This document shows positions 37,236 to 46,047 of a stretch of DNA of 64,000 bases, piece after piece. Below the pieces are notes generated by a model. It had not been told where the DNA came from. It made no database searches and saw only the letters and a program-made list of their open reading frames with translations. Location: the NCBI GenBank assembly GCA_014193315.1, contig BJHS01000004.1, positions 77,153 through 141,152 on the forward strand, given 5' to 3'. Numbering within the stretch: the first letter of the stretch is position 1; every line of letters starts with the position of its first letter. Both the position numbers and the translations under genes were made by a program. The DNA is from Verrucomicrobiota bacterium. GTDB lineage: Bacteria > Verrucomicrobiota > Verrucomicrobiia > Opitutales > UBA953.

Positions 37236-38309
37236 TTAGGCGATCGTCACTTCCTTCGTGAGGTAGACGTCTTGAATCGTGTGCAGGAGCTTCGCGCCTT
37301 CTTCGATCGGACGCTGGAAGGCCTTACGACCCGAGATGAGACCCTGGCCACCGGCGCGCTTGTTGATGACTGCGGTCTTGACGGCTTCGGCGAAGTCGTT
37401 GTTGCCCGAGGGGCCACCGGAGTTGATCAGGCCGATGCGTCCCATGTAGCAATTGGCGACCTGGTAGCGGGTGAGGTCGATCGGGTGATCGGTCGAGAGG
37501 TCGGTGTACATGCGCTTGTCGATCTTGCCGTAGGAGGATTCCGTGGCTTGGATCGCGAGGTAGCCGCCGTTGTTCTCGGGGAGCTTCTGCTTGATGATGT
37601 CGGCGCAGATCGTGACGCCGAGGTGGTTGGCCTGACCGGTGAGGTCGGCGGACACGTGGAAATCCTTCTCCTTCGTCTTGAAGGCGCTGTTGCGGGTGTA
37701 ACACCAGAGGACGGTGGCCATGCCGAGCTCGTGGGCCTGCTGGAAGGCGTGGGAGACTTCGATGATCTGGCGGTTCGTCTCGGCAGAGCCGAAGTAGATC
37801 GTCGCCCCGACGGCGGCGCAGCCCATGTCGGCGGCCTGCTTCAGGGTGCCGTACATCACCTGGTCCCCGACGTTGGGGTAGGTGAGCAGCTGGTTGTGGT
37901 TGATCTTCACCATGAACGGGATCTTGTGCGCGTAGCGGCGGGAGACGCTGCTGAGGACGCCGAAGGTGGAGCAGACCGCGTTGCAACCGCCTTCGATGGC
38001 GAGCTTCACGATGTTCTCGCCGTCGAAGTAGATCGGGTTCTTGGCGAACGAGGCGCCGGCGGAGTGCTCGATGCCTTGGTCGACGGGCAGGATGGAAACG
38101 TAGCCGGTGTTGGCGAGGCGGCCGGAGCCGTAGAGGCGCTGTAGGTTGGCCAGGACACGGTTGTTGCGATCCGAGGCGGCGAAGGCGTGGTCGACCCAAT
38201 CCGCGCGCGGGGCGTGGATCTGCTCCTTCTTGATCTTCGGGTTGTTGAACCCGAGGAGGTTTTCGGCTTCGGTGCCGAGGTGCTTTTGGATTTCGCTGTA
38301 GTGGCTCAT
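37236..38309 (-). CDS. fbaB: Class I fructose-bisphosphate aldolase, FbaB/DhnA type
   Basis: It cleaves fructose 1,6-bisphosphate to glyceraldehyde 3-phosphate and dihydroxyacetone phosphate through a Schiff base. The 357-residue product resembles the DhnA-family enzymes of Archaea and bacteria. The marks are [50 protein letters not shown] and [16 protein letters not shown] near the phosphate-binding end. I do not place the Schiff-base lysine with certainty. The start at 38309 is the only strong ATG. It stands alone with its own terminator, apart from the gapA-pgk-tpiA run. Confidence 0.9.
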   Translation of the reverse strand: MSHYSEIQKHLGTEAENLLGFNNPKIKKEQIHAPRADWVDHAFAASDRNNRVLANLQRLYGSGRLANTGYVSILPVDQGIEHSAGASFAKNPIYFDGENIVKLAIEGGCNAVCSTFGVLSSVSRRYAHKIPFMVKINHNQLLTYPNVGDQVMYGTLKQAADMGCAAVGATIYFGSAETNRQIIEVSHAFQQAHELGMATVLWCYTRNSAFKTKEKDFHVSADLTGQANHLGVTICADIIKQKLPENNGGYLAIQATESSYGKIDKRMYTDLSTDHPIDLTRYQVANCYMGRIGLINSGGPSGNNDFAEAVKTAVINKRAGGQGLISGRKAFQRPIEEGAKLLHTIQDVYLTKEVTIA

Positions 38310-38453
38310 GTTGCGTGGAAGAGGTGGGATCCGTTATACGAACGAACCCCCTCAAAAGGGGGAGTCCCGGGGCGGGCTTCAAGCCATAATTCATTTACCG
38401 CCATAAATCCCAAGGCGGGCGCCTCCGGCTAGGCCGTTTTCAGGCGGGCCTGC

Positions 38454-40313
38454 TTAGATTTGCCAATCCGCGCTGGCCGTCGAGGCCGGGGCCGGCAGCT
38501 CGGGGTGCGGGGCGGTGACGATCCGGAGAACGGCTTCCCCCCCACCGGCGAGTTCCTTGGCGCGGCGCACCGCCTTGGCCAGGGCTAAGGTCGGGTTCGT
38601 CGGGTCCCAGGGAATCGCGTTGGCGGTGCCGACGGTCTCGATCAGCCCGGCGTTCTCGAAGATGGCCATGGTCTCGGGCTTGGCTTCGCAGAGGATCAGG
38701 TGTCGCCCGCCGGCGCGCAGGGTCTCGGCCAAGTCGCGCAGGAGCAGCACGCCGTTGGCATCGAGGTGGAGCGCCTCGCGGAATTTCACCACCAGCACCT
38801 TGAGGTTGGGGTCGGCGGAGGCCCGGCGCAGGTGGTCGTGGAACGCCTGGGTTGCACCGAAATGTAAGCTACCCTCGACGTGGAGGATGGAGATGCCGGT
38901 CGAGGCCTGCCCCGGGGGGCGGGCACGGAGTTCACCGGTCTCGGAGAAATCGTATTCCACGACCTCCGGTTTGGAGGTCTTGCGGAGGTAAAAGGCCACC
39001 GCCACCCCGGTCCCGAAGAAGATCGCCACATCCAGCGGCGCGACGAGGGCCGTGATGAAGGTCGCGAGGAAGACGCTGCGGTCCTGCGCCCCAGATTGCA
39101 GGATTAGACGAATGACCGGGAGATTGGCGAGCTCGAGCTCGGCGGCGATGACGAGCATCGCCAGGCTTGCCAAGGGGACGTGGGCCACGAAGTAGCTCGC
39201 GAGGTAGCCAGCGGCCAGGATGAACGCGCCGCAGAACATCGAGGCGTAGGCGGTGCGCGCCCCGCTGCTTACGTTGAGGGCGGAGCGGGTGATGGAGCCC
39301 GACGCGGCCATCCCGCCCGTCAGGCAGCAGGCCAGGTTAGCCATCCCGAGGCCGAAGATCTCCTGATGCAAGTCGGACCCGCGACCGGTCTTGAGCGCGG
39401 AAGCGCGGGCGTTGGCCGTGCCTTCGATGATGACCAGCACCGCCAGCGCCAAGGCGGGGGAGAAGAGCGTGGAGAAGTTTCGGGCGGAAAATTCGGGAAG
39501 GTGCAGGGCGTTGGTCGTCCGGGCGGCGTCGCCCACGTAATGCACCAGGTCGGCGCGGCTCCCTTGCCCTTGCGCCACCGATTGCCCGAGGTAAGCGCCG
39601 AGCGAGGCCACCGCGATCGCGCCGAGGATGGCCTTGCCGGCACCATAGGGCTTACGCATCAGGTAATACACGATGGCGCTGACGACCGCCAAGCCTAGGT
39701 CGGGGTTCAGCAGGGCTTTGCCCGCGTGCGCCGTCGACCACAGGACCTCGAGCAAGGATTGCCCGCCGTGGTCGCCCGGCAGGTTCAAGGCCGTCGGTAA
39801 CTGCAAGGCGATGACGCGCAGCGCGGCGGCCGCGATGTAGGCCGAGATCACCGTGCGCGGCACGAAATCGGCGAACCCGCCCAGCCGCAGCCAGGAAGCG
39901 AGCAGCAGGAACCCGCCCGTCATCAGCAGCAAGGTCGGTAAGGCGGCCACGCGTTGTTCCTGGGTGATGGCGCCTAAGGTCGCGAAAGCGCCCAGCAATA
40001 AGGCGGCGGAGGCATTGGTCGGGCCGGCCGAGAGGTTGGCCGAGCCGGCGAAGATCGGGGCGACAAAGGCCGCCACGCCGCAGCCGAGGATGCCGCACCA
40101 CACCGGCAGGCCAGCCTTCATGGCAAAGGCCATCGCCATCGGGAAAGCCAGCAGCGCGACCGTCAGTCCCGCGACGAGGTCAGCCTTGAGGACTTGGCTG
40201 TTCGCTTCGCGGGCGACCGCCCCCAAGGGAAATAAAGCGGGACGTGGTCGCGCCCAGGCCTTGGTGAGGAGACCTTGCAGGTCCGAGAAGATGCCGACGA
40301 GACCACGGAGCAC
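38454..40313 (-). CDS. SulP-family anion transporter with STAS domain
   Basis: The 619-residue membrane protein has about 10-12 hydrophobic segments starting with ADLVAGLTVALLAFPMAMAFA, the SulP signature near residue 50 and the conserved NLSAGPTNASAALLLG region. Its C-terminal part (about residues 465-575) is a STAS domain with VKFREALHLDANGVLLLRDL. SulP carriers move sulfate, bicarbonate or similar anions by proton- or sodium-coupled exchange; which one is not predicted. The start codon is GTG at 40313. Confidence 0.9.
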   Translation of the reverse strand: MLRGLVGIFSDLQGLLTKAWARPRPALFPLGAVAREANSQVLKADLVAGLTVALLAFPMAMAFAMKAGLPVWCGILGCGVAAFVAPIFAGSANLSAGPTNASAALLLGAFATLGAITQEQRVAALPTLLLMTGGFLLLASWLRLGGFADFVPRTVISAYIAAAALRVIALQLPTALNLPGDHGGQSLLEVLWSTAHAGKALLNPDLGLAVVSAIVYYLMRKPYGAGKAILGAIAVASLGAYLGQSVAQGQGSRADLVHYVGDAARTTNALHLPEFSARNFSTLFSPALALAVLVIIEGTANARASALKTGRGSDLHQEIFGLGMANLACCLTGGMAASGSITRSALNVSSGARTAYASMFCGAFILAAGYLASYFVAHVPLASLAMLVIAAELELANLPVIRLILQSGAQDRSVFLATFITALVAPLDVAIFFGTGVAVAFYLRKTSKPEVVEYDFSETGELRARPPGQASTGISILHVEGSLHFGATQAFHDHLRRASADPNLKVLVVKFREALHLDANGVLLLRDLAETLRAGGRHLILCEAKPETMAIFENAGLIETVGTANAIPWDPTNPTLALAKAVRRAKELAGGGEAVLRIVTAPHPELPAPASTASADWQI

Positions 40314-40361
40314 GGCCCCGTTGTCACCGAGGCCGCCCGGTCGTTCAACCGATTTCGTACT

Positions 40362-40826
40362 TTAATCGAAGGCCTCGGGGTCCAGCTGCAGGACGAGCGA
40401 CTGTTGCAGTAAGCCGAAGCACGTGTAGCAGGCCAGCGCATGGCGCTTCTCGGTCGGCATTTGCTCGTCATCCAGTTCCGCCGCGGCTTCGAGCTCGGCG
40501 TCGGGGATGTCCGCAAAGACCAGGTCGCGCAAGGCCATGCGGACGGCGGACAGGGCGCGGAGGAACGCGCAGGCCTGGGCTTCGTTGCGTAGGAGGATGA
40601 CCGCCGGGTCGCCCTTGGCGTTGGCGAAGGCGGTGGCCAGCAGGCGGGCTTCCTCCGCGGCTTGGGCCGTCAGGGTGTCGGTCCAGAAGGCGGCCACCTC
40701 GGCGTCGTTGTCGGGAATCCCGGCGCGGTTTACGCTGACGCGGGCCGCGGCGGGTGCGATCAGGCGGAGCAGGTCGGTCAGGACGGTCCGGGCCTCGGCG
40801 GTCATGCTCAGGCGGAGCTCAGGCAT
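40362..40826 (-). CDS. DUF2017-like protein, clpS partner
   Basis: The 154-residue acidic protein (MPELRLSMTAEARTVLTDLL, then SVNRAGIPDNDAEVAAFW) sits directly after clpS and overlaps it by 8 bp. This neighbourhood and length match DUF2017, a family that follows clpS in actinobacteria; family membership here is inferred from context and general features. The role may be in Clp-dependent proteolysis, but no direct evidence exists. The frame extends upstream to 40922, but the ATG at 40826 is the better start. Confidence 0.6.
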   Translation of the reverse strand: MPELRLSMTAEARTVLTDLLRLIAPAAARVSVNRAGIPDNDAEVAAFWTDTLTAQAAEEARLLATAFANAKGDPAVILLRNEAQACAFLRALSAVRMALRDLVFADIPDAELEAAAELDDEQMPTEKRHALACYTCFGLLQQSLVLQLDPEAFD

Positions 40827-41106
40827 CGGCTTCGAGGACGGCGCTGAGGTGCCATTGCTGCAATTCGAGGGCGAGGAGTTCGGCGCGCTCGCGCTCGCCC
40901 GTCCAGACGGTCGCCCGGCCATCCTCGTGGACCTGACGCATGAGTCGCTTGGCTTCGCCGTTGGAGATGCGCAGCACGCTGACGAAAGCCACGACGACGT
41001 AGCCCGTGAAGTTAATCGGGTCGTTCAGCACGACCACGTTCCATTTCGGCGCCGGAGCGACGACCGACTCGGTCTTAATCTCAGGCTTGATCTTCGGATT
41101 GGCCAT
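40819..41106 (-). CDS. clpS: ATP-dependent Clp protease adaptor ClpS
   Basis: The adaptor binds N-degron substrates and delivers them to ClpAP. The 95-residue product has a proline/lysine-rich N-terminal tail, KWNVVVLNDPINFTGYVVVAFVSV as the binding-pocket fold, and EAKRLMRQVHEDGRATVW; these match ClpS. The ATG at 41106 lies 26 bp inside the 3' end of the upstream kinase gene, so kinase and clpS are translated from overlapping message. DUF2017-like follows with 8 bp overlap. No clpA or clpC is in the window. Confidence 0.93.
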   Translation of the reverse strand: MANPKIKPEIKTESVVAPAPKWNVVVLNDPINFTGYVVVAFVSVLRISNGEAKRLMRQVHEDGRATVWTGERERAELLALELQQWHLSAVLEADA

Positions 41107-43708
41107 GCAGCTTCAGGTCTGCCCGGGAAACTAGCGACTCCCGGAGCTTCCGCAAGCCGTCGATGAGCTCTTTTACCTGGTCGGCGGCCGCCCCGCCCGC
41201 CGGCTGCCGTTCGATGGCGCTGGCTAGCTTGGCCAAGGCCGCGCAGCCCATCAGCGCCAGCATGCCCTTGGTCCCGTGGGCCTGCCGGGACAGTTCGACC
41301 TGGTCGCGTCGGGCGGCTGCGGTCTCCAGTTGGGCGATCATGTCGTCGGCATGCCGCAGGTAGGACCGGGCGGCGCAGCGGAGGTCTTCCGCCTCGTCGT
41401 CCTCGGAAACCTCCAAGGCCGCCAGGAATTCGTTGCCCATCAGGGGGATCTCCGTTTCCCGGGCGGCGAAAACATCGAGTTTCTCCAATAACTCCGCCCC
41501 TCGCACCGGTTTGGCCAGGTAGGCGTCGAAGCCCGCCGCCTCGCAGCGGGCGCGGTCGGTCTCCAGCGTCATCGCGGTCAGGGCCAGCAGGCGCGTCGGG
41601 CGACGGCCGAGGGCCCGTTCCTCGGTCCGGATGGCCGTGGCCGTCGCGATCCCGTCCATGATGGGCATCTGGATGTCGAGCAGCACCACATCGAAGTCCT
41701 TGGTCCGCCAAAGCTCCAAGGCGGCGGCCCCGTCGACGGTGGCACTGACGTGGTGGCCGGCACGTTTCAGGCGGGTGACCGCCACCTCGCGGTTCACCTC
41801 ATTGTCCTCGGCGAGGAGGATGCGCAACGGGCGGCGGGGTGGGGGTGTCTTGGCGCCGTGTGCGGACGGTTCCTCCGACCGTGGTAGGTCGCCAGCGAAG
41901 CGGGCCCATAAGCCGGTCAGCGTCACGGGTTTGAAGAGTTGGAGTTGACGGCGCAGTTCGAGCTCGGGGGCGGTCAGCAAGAGGGTGAGCTTCTGGGGGA
42001 TGCCGGGGAGCCGGGGGTTGATGTCATCCGGTAGGTCGATCACCGCCCGATGGAAGGGGCGCTCGGCTTCCTCCGCGGCGGTCCAGACCGTCTCCGCTTC
42101 CTCGCAAGTCTCAACCTCTTGGCAACTGGCTTCCCACGCCTCTAGGCAGCGCTTCAGCCACTGGCGGATGTCGGGGTGTCCGCCTACCAGCAGGATGCGC
42201 TGACCCCTGAGGATGGGCGGGGCGGGCATCGGGGCCTGCGGGTTAGGGTCCACGGTAATGGCCGCGGTGAAGCAACTGCCTTGGCCGGGCTCGCTCGTCA
42301 CCTTCACGTAGCCATCCATCGCTTGGACCAAGCTACGGACGATGTTGAGCCCGAGGCCGGTCCCGCCGAAGCGACGGGTGGTCGAGGCATCCGCCTGGGT
42401 GAAGGGTTCGAAGATGCTTTCTAACCGGTCGCCGGGGATCCCGATGCCGGAGTCGCGCACCGCGCACTGCGCCAAGAGGCGCTCTTGGCGTTGCTCGAAA
42501 TGCAGGACGGCGTGCACGTGGCCCTGTTCGGTGAACTTGACCGCGTTGCCGACCAGGTTGGCGAGGACCCGGCGGAACTTCACCGGGTCGCCGAGCACGG
42601 AGTGGGGGCTGTCCGCGCGGGTCAGGGCGGCGAGCTCGATGCCTTTGCGGCGGGCCTGATGTTGAAACTGCGCGATGACTTCCTCAAGGGCGCGGATGGG
42701 GTTGAAGGGGATGTGCTCGACCGTAATATTGCCGCGGTCGAGGCGGGAGAAATCGAGTACGTCCCGGACCATGTCCTCCAGCTCGGTCGCGCAGCGTTGG
42801 ATCTTCGCCAGTACCTCGCCGAGATCGCCGGACGGTGATTCCAAGGCCGTCTCGCAGAGGCCTTGGATGGCGTTGATCGGGTTGCGGATCTCGTGCGTCA
42901 CGTTCGCCATGAACTGCCACTTCGCCGCGGCGACTTCCTCCGCCTTCTCGAGCGCGACCCGCAGCCGGTTATGCTCGTCGACCGATTCGGTGATGTTGAC
43001 CGCGAAGGTGAGCAGGCCCGCGGGCAGGCCGCCGCCGCCCTTGACGCGTTCGTGGGCCACGCGGACGAGGCGCGAGCGTCCATCCAAGGTCTCGAAGCGC
43101 AGGATGCTGTGCCGGACGCGTTGCCCGGTGCGGATCACCTCCTCGTCGAACTGGAGAAATTGCTCCGCCGTCGCCGCGGCGAGGATATCGCGGAGCCCGA
43201 GGTCGGACACGAAGCCGCGGTGCGGTAGGCCGAGGAACTCGTCGAGGCTGCGGCTGGTATGGAGGATGCGTCCTTGGAGGTCGCGGAAGATGATGAAGTC
43301 GGGCGAGTTTTCGATCAGCGTGCGGGCCAGCCCCATGCCGGAGCGGGGCGTCAGCAAGGGCAGGCCGTTGACCAGGGCGTCATCCGCGAAGAGCAGCCAG
43401 ACTTGGTCCTGATGCTTCGGGTCTGGCTGCATGATGATTTTCACCGCGCGGATCGGGACCTCCTTCTCGGCGTTGCGGATCTCGAGCACCCCGCTCCAGG
43501 CGGACCACCGGGCCGCGTTGTAAAGCAAAGAGGAAATCGGCCGTCCGTTGTCGAGTTCGAGGAAGAGCAGGTTGATATCCATGCCCGCCCGAACCCGCCG
43601 GCCCAAGGCCCGGTCGGCCGACGGGTTGGCGTAGAGGACCAGTCCGGCCCGGTTGCATACCATGTAGGGCCAGGGAAGGAGGTCGGGGAGTGTCGACAGG
43701 TCCGCCAT
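41081..43708 (-). CDS. Hybrid sensor histidine kinase with receiver and HPt domains
   Basis: This 875-residue multi-domain phosphorelay protein carries two PAS-like regions (about 1-130 and 135-250), HisKA with phosphate-accepting H272 in NVTHEIRNPINA and HATPase_c (GDRLESIFEPFTQADASTTRRFGGTGLGL). A middle domain (RILLVGGHPDIRQWL) looks like a degenerate receiver that has lost the acidic pair. A true receiver follows with D678 in VVLLDIQMPIMDG, and a C-terminal HPt domain with H811 in HGTKGML. No transmembrane segment is obvious, so it is likely cytoplasmic. It overlaps clpS, pointing to a link between sensing and proteolysis. Confidence 0.92.
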   Translation of the reverse strand: MADLSTLPDLLPWPYMVCNRAGLVLYANPSADRALGRRVRAGMDINLLFLELDNGRPISSLLYNAARWSAWSGVLEIRNAEKEVPIRAVKIIMQPDPKHQDQVWLLFADDALVNGLPLLTPRSGMGLARTLIENSPDFIIFRDLQGRILHTSRSLDEFLGLPHRGFVSDLGLRDILAAATAEQFLQFDEEVIRTGQRVRHSILRFETLDGRSRLVRVAHERVKGGGGLPAGLLTFAVNITESVDEHNRLRVALEKAEEVAAAKWQFMANVTHEIRNPINAIQGLCETALESPSGDLGEVLAKIQRCATELEDMVRDVLDFSRLDRGNITVEHIPFNPIRALEEVIAQFQHQARRKGIELAALTRADSPHSVLGDPVKFRRVLANLVGNAVKFTEQGHVHAVLHFEQRQERLLAQCAVRDSGIGIPGDRLESIFEPFTQADASTTRRFGGTGLGLNIVRSLVQAMDGYVKVTSEPGQGSCFTAAITVDPNPQAPMPAPPILRGQRILLVGGHPDIRQWLKRCLEAWEASCQEVETCEEAETVWTAAEEAERPFHRAVIDLPDDINPRLPGIPQKLTLLLTAPELELRRQLQLFKPVTLTGLWARFAGDLPRSEEPSAHGAKTPPPRRPLRILLAEDNEVNREVAVTRLKRAGHHVSATVDGAAALELWRTKDFDVVLLDIQMPIMDGIATATAIRTEERALGRRPTRLLALTAMTLETDRARCEAAGFDAYLAKPVRGAELLEKLDVFAARETEIPLMGNEFLAALEVSEDDEAEDLRCAARSYLRHADDMIAQLETAAARRDQVELSRQAHGTKGMLALMGCAALAKLASAIERQPAGGAAADQVKELIDGLRKLRESLVSRADLKLHGQSEDQA

Positions 43709-43733
43709 TCGCTGGGGGTATTACTACTCCCCT

Positions 43734-43760
43734 CCAACGTTGGGGACAATAATCTATATA
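43734..43760. promoter_or_regulatory. Palindrome and AT-rich promoter-like sequence between divergent genes
   Basis: The 108-bp gap between the kinase and the secreted protein contains the perfect palindrome CCAACGTTGG (43734-43743) and, just after it, TATATA (43755-43760). It is the only AT-rich patch nearby, so the divergent promoters and a shared operator may lie here. No -35 match is convincing. Confidence 0.35.
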
Positions 43761-43816
43761 AGGTGAAACACCTAGTTTGGGTTGAAGTCTCTCGGATAAC
43801 CCTCCACCTTTCCTCC

Positions 43817-44743
43817 ATGCGATTACTTCCCCTCCTGCTTTGCCCCCTCATGGCTCTTGGTTCCCCCTTCCGCCCGGCGGACCTACCCGCCGGGTCCGCT
43901 TGGTTCGCCCATGTCGACCACGATGCGGTCCGGTCGGCTCCCTTGGGTGCTTCGCTGATGTCGCAGCCGTTGGAGGACCCGTCCTGCCCCATGCCGGCCA
44001 AAGTCAAAGCCTTCCTTGAGGAGACGGGCTTCGATTACCGCCGCGACCTCCGGTCCATCACCGTCTTCGGCAACGGCGCCGAACGTCAGGCCTCCATCCT
44101 CGTTCGCCATTCGGCGGATGACCTAAAGCTGGGCGAGTTCCTGCGGAAGCAAGGGGCCAGGACGACGACCGTCGAAGGTGCCCCGTCATTGGCCTATGAC
44201 TGCGGTCCCGACGGCAACGAATGCACGCTCTTCATCGCTTTCCCGCGGCCCGGCGTCGTCGCGTTGGGCATGAGCGCGCGGGATCTCGGTCTTGCGCTCC
44301 GCGCCTTGGAGTCGGACCGGGCGGAGTCGGCCCTGCCTGCGCTGGTCGCCGCCGAAGTGATCGCGCAGCCCTCGGTCATCGCCGCGGTCGACCTCGCCGC
44401 GTGCGCCGAGGCGAATCCCCGCCTGCCTGCCATGGTCAAACAGTTCCGCTCTTTCGGGATGGCCGTCGGCGAGGTCGGCGACCAGGTGCAGTTCCGCTCG
44501 CGTTGCGAGATGAAGGACCCCGCGCTCTCCGATAATGTCGTCAAGATGGTCGAAGGCTTCACGTCCTTGGCCGTCGCGCGCGACCCGAAGGCCGCGTCTT
44601 GGCTGGAAGGCTTGGTCGTCAAATCCCTCGGGGCGCAGGTCAACACGACCTACCAGGTTTCGTCCCAGCGCGTGCAAGAGGAAATCGCCCGGGCCAAAGT
44701 GCGGATGGCGGAAGGGCGCGCCCGGCGCGGGGCTGGTAAGTAA
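43817..44743 (+). CDS. Secreted protein of unknown function
   Basis: The 308-residue product has a signal peptide (MRLLPLLLCPLMALGSPF) followed by FRPADLPAGSAWFAHVDHDAVRSAPLG, a start I have seen in uncharacterised verrucomicrobial secreted proteins. The body is mixed alpha/beta with AVDLAACAEANPRLPAMVKQF and a basic, alanine-rich C-terminus (RMAEGRARRGAGK). No catalytic motif is recognisable. The open frame runs upstream through the antisense kinase to 43259, but the ATG at 43817 gives the signal peptide. A terminator follows at 44769. Confidence 0.75.
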   Translation: MRLLPLLLCPLMALGSPFRPADLPAGSAWFAHVDHDAVRSAPLGASLMSQPLEDPSCPMPAKVKAFLEETGFDYRRDLRSITVFGNGAERQASILVRHSADDLKLGEFLRKQGARTTTVEGAPSLAYDCGPDGNECTLFIAFPRPGVVALGMSARDLGLALRALESDRAESALPALVAAEVIAQPSVIAAVDLAACAEANPRLPAMVKQFRSFGMAVGEVGDQVQFRSRCEMKDPALSDNVVKMVEGFTSLAVARDPKAASWLEGLVVKSLGAQVNTTYQVSSQRVQEEIARAKVRMAEGRARRGAGK

Positions 44744-44768
44744 GCGAACCGCGCCCCGACGGCTTGCA

Positions 44769-44806
44769 CCCACCCGGGGACGTTGGGTCTCCGGGTGGGC
44801 TGTTTT
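44769..44806 (+). terminator. Rho-independent terminator
   Basis: CCCACCCGG (44769-44777) pairs with CCGGGTGGG (44791-44799), followed by CTGTTTTA. It ends the secreted-protein gene, 7 bp before the convergent tRNA-Leu. Confidence 0.8.
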
Positions 44807-44812
44807 AAAGGG

Positions 44813-44894
44813 TGCTCAGGAAGGGACTTGAACCCTTACGCTTTATGGGCACTGGAACCTGAATCCAGCGTGTCTGCCATTCCACCACCTGAGC
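44813..44894 (-). tRNA. tRNA-Leu (CAG)
   Basis: On the minus strand the acceptor GCTCAGG pairs with CCTGAGC and the discriminator is A. The anticodon stem CTGGA/TCCAG encloses TTCAGGT, so the anticodon is CAG and it reads CUG. A long variable arm and GGTTCAAGT fit leucine tRNA. The encoded 3' end reads ACCC, so CCA would be added by enzyme. Confidence 0.94.
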
Positions 44895-44941
44895 ATGAAA
44901 GCGGACAGTTGAGCAAAGGGGGTTCCGCCCCCCTGTCAAGG

Positions 44942-45442
44942 TCAGGGCTTGCGCAGCGACTTTAGCAAATAGGCACAATCGAGGTCCTGGCCGAATTTAT
45001 GGCCGACTCGGGGCAAAAGGCCTGAACGGATGAAGCCTAGGGATTCGTGCAGACGCAGGCTGGCGGCTTGTTCGCCCGAAACCCGCGCCAAGACGGAGTG
45101 GTAGCCGAGGGCTTCCGCCCGGTGGAGCAGCTCGGCGAGGATACGTTTACCGAGGCCCTTGCCGTGGTGCTCGTGGTGCAAGAATACGGAATCTTCGACC
45201 GTGCCCGACCAGCCTTTACGTGTGCTGTAGCTGGAGAGGGAGCCCCAGCCGATCACCTCGTGCCCGATTTCCGCCACGATCACCGGGTGGGCTGGCCCGC
45301 GGGCCTTGAGCCATTGGGTACGATTTTCATCCGTTTCGGGCTCGGTCTGCCACGTGCAGGTGCACGTCCGCACATAATGGTTATGGATCGCGTTGATCGC
45401 GGGCGCGTCGGCCAAGGTGGCCGTCCGGAGGCGTGTTTCCAT
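44942..45442 (-). CDS. GNAT-family N-acetyltransferase (phosphinothricin acetyltransferase-like)
   Basis: The 166-residue protein has the PAT-like start LRTATLADAPAINAIHNHYV and TCTCTWQTEPETDENR. The acetyl-CoA binding region is HHEHHGKGLGKRILAELLHRA, and GYHSVLARVSGEQAASLRLHESLGF is close to phosphinothricin and methionine-sulfone acetyltransferases. The natural substrate is not predicted. An in-frame TTG at 45454 precedes the ATG at 45442; the ATG is preferred. Confidence 0.85.
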   Translation of the reverse strand: METRLRTATLADAPAINAIHNHYVRTCTCTWQTEPETDENRTQWLKARGPAHPVIVAEIGHEVIGWGSLSSYSTRKGWSGTVEDSVFLHHEHHGKGLGKRILAELLHRAEALGYHSVLARVSGEQAASLRLHESLGFIRSGLLPRVGHKFGQDLDCAYLLKSLRKP

Positions 45443-45492
45443 GGGGGGAGTCAAACCCCAGAAAGAAGCTGAAACAAGCCTAGGAAATCCCG

Positions 45493-45521
45493 TTGACAGT
45501 CAGGCGGCGGCCACCTTTGTT
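45493..45521 (+). promoter_or_regulatory. Candidate promoter for the bL36-bL31 genes
   Basis: A perfect TTGACA -35 lies at 45493-45498, with a weak TTTGTT at 45516-45521 after 17 bases, about 35 bp upstream of rpmJ. The -10 is poor, so only the -35 is persuasive. No palindrome resembling a zinc-repressor box is visible in this gap. Confidence 0.4.
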
Positions 45522-45556
45522 GGCCGACCTGCCGTTTCCATCCGGCCCTCCAGACC

Positions 45557-45682
45557 ATGAAAGTCTCCTCCTCCCTCAAGTCGCTGAAGAAGCGTCACCC
45601 GAATTGCCAAGTTGTCCGCCGCAAGGGTCGTGTCTATGTGATCAACAAGACGCACCCCCGCTACAAGGCTCGCCAAGGCTAA
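45557..45682 (+). CDS. rpmJ: 50S ribosomal protein bL36, zinc-independent type
   Basis: This 41-residue basic protein has [40 protein letters not shown] and no CxxC pairs; the single cysteine (C17) cannot form a zinc ribbon. It therefore matches the C-minus bL36 form that some bacteria use in zinc limitation. The start is the only ATG in the short frame. It sits 24 bp ahead of a bL31 gene of the matching zinc-free type. Confidence 0.93.
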   Translation: MKVSSSLKSLKKRHPNCQVVRRKGRVYVINKTHPRYKARQG

Positions 45683-45706
45683 TCCCACCCCCGAACACCC
45701 TCTACC

Positions 45707-45949
45707 ATGAAGAAGGAAGGCCATCCTGATTATAACAACGTCGTCTTCGTGGATGTCTCCACGAACCGCGAGTTTCCGACCCGTTCGACCATGAAGTCCA
45801 AGGAAACCAAGGTTCTTGACGGCGTCGAACACTTCGTGATCCGTCGCGAAGTGACCATGGATTCGCACCCTGCCTACACGGGCGAAAAGCGCTTCGTCGA
45901 CACCGCCGGTCGCGTCGAGAAGTTCAACACCAAGTTCCGTCGCAAGTAA
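45707..45949 (+). CDS. rpmE2: 50S ribosomal protein bL31, type B (zinc-independent)
   Basis: The 80-residue protein has MKKEGHPDYNNVVFVDVSTNRE, TRSTMKSKETKV and HPAYTGEKRFVDTAGRVEKFN, the type B bL31 pattern. No cysteine is present at all, so the zinc-ribbon of type A is absent. The gene follows rpmJ by 24 bp and ends with a terminator at 45975, forming a clear two-gene unit. Type A paralogues are not seen in this window. Confidence 0.95.
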   Translation: MKKEGHPDYNNVVFVDVSTNREFPTRSTMKSKETKVLDGVEHFVIRREVTMDSHPAYTGEKRFVDTAGRVEKFNTKFRRK

Positions 45950-45974
45950 GCCGACGGTTGGTTCGCCCCCCGAG

Positions 45975-46004
45975 ACCCGTCTGGTTCGCCTGGCGGGTTT
46001 TTTA
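45975..46004 (+). terminator. Rho-independent terminator after bL31
   Basis: ACCCGTC (45975-45981) pairs with GGCGGGT (45992-45998), including one GU pair, followed by a TTTTTTATT tract. Confidence 0.8.
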
Positions 46005-46047
46005 TTGCCCATTGCGCCAACCGGGCGAGCGGGTGGTAGGGTTGGGC

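Noticed and set aside
45443-45556. Zur operator before rpmJ
   Set aside because: I looked for a palindromic AT-rich box and found none in this GC-rich gap.
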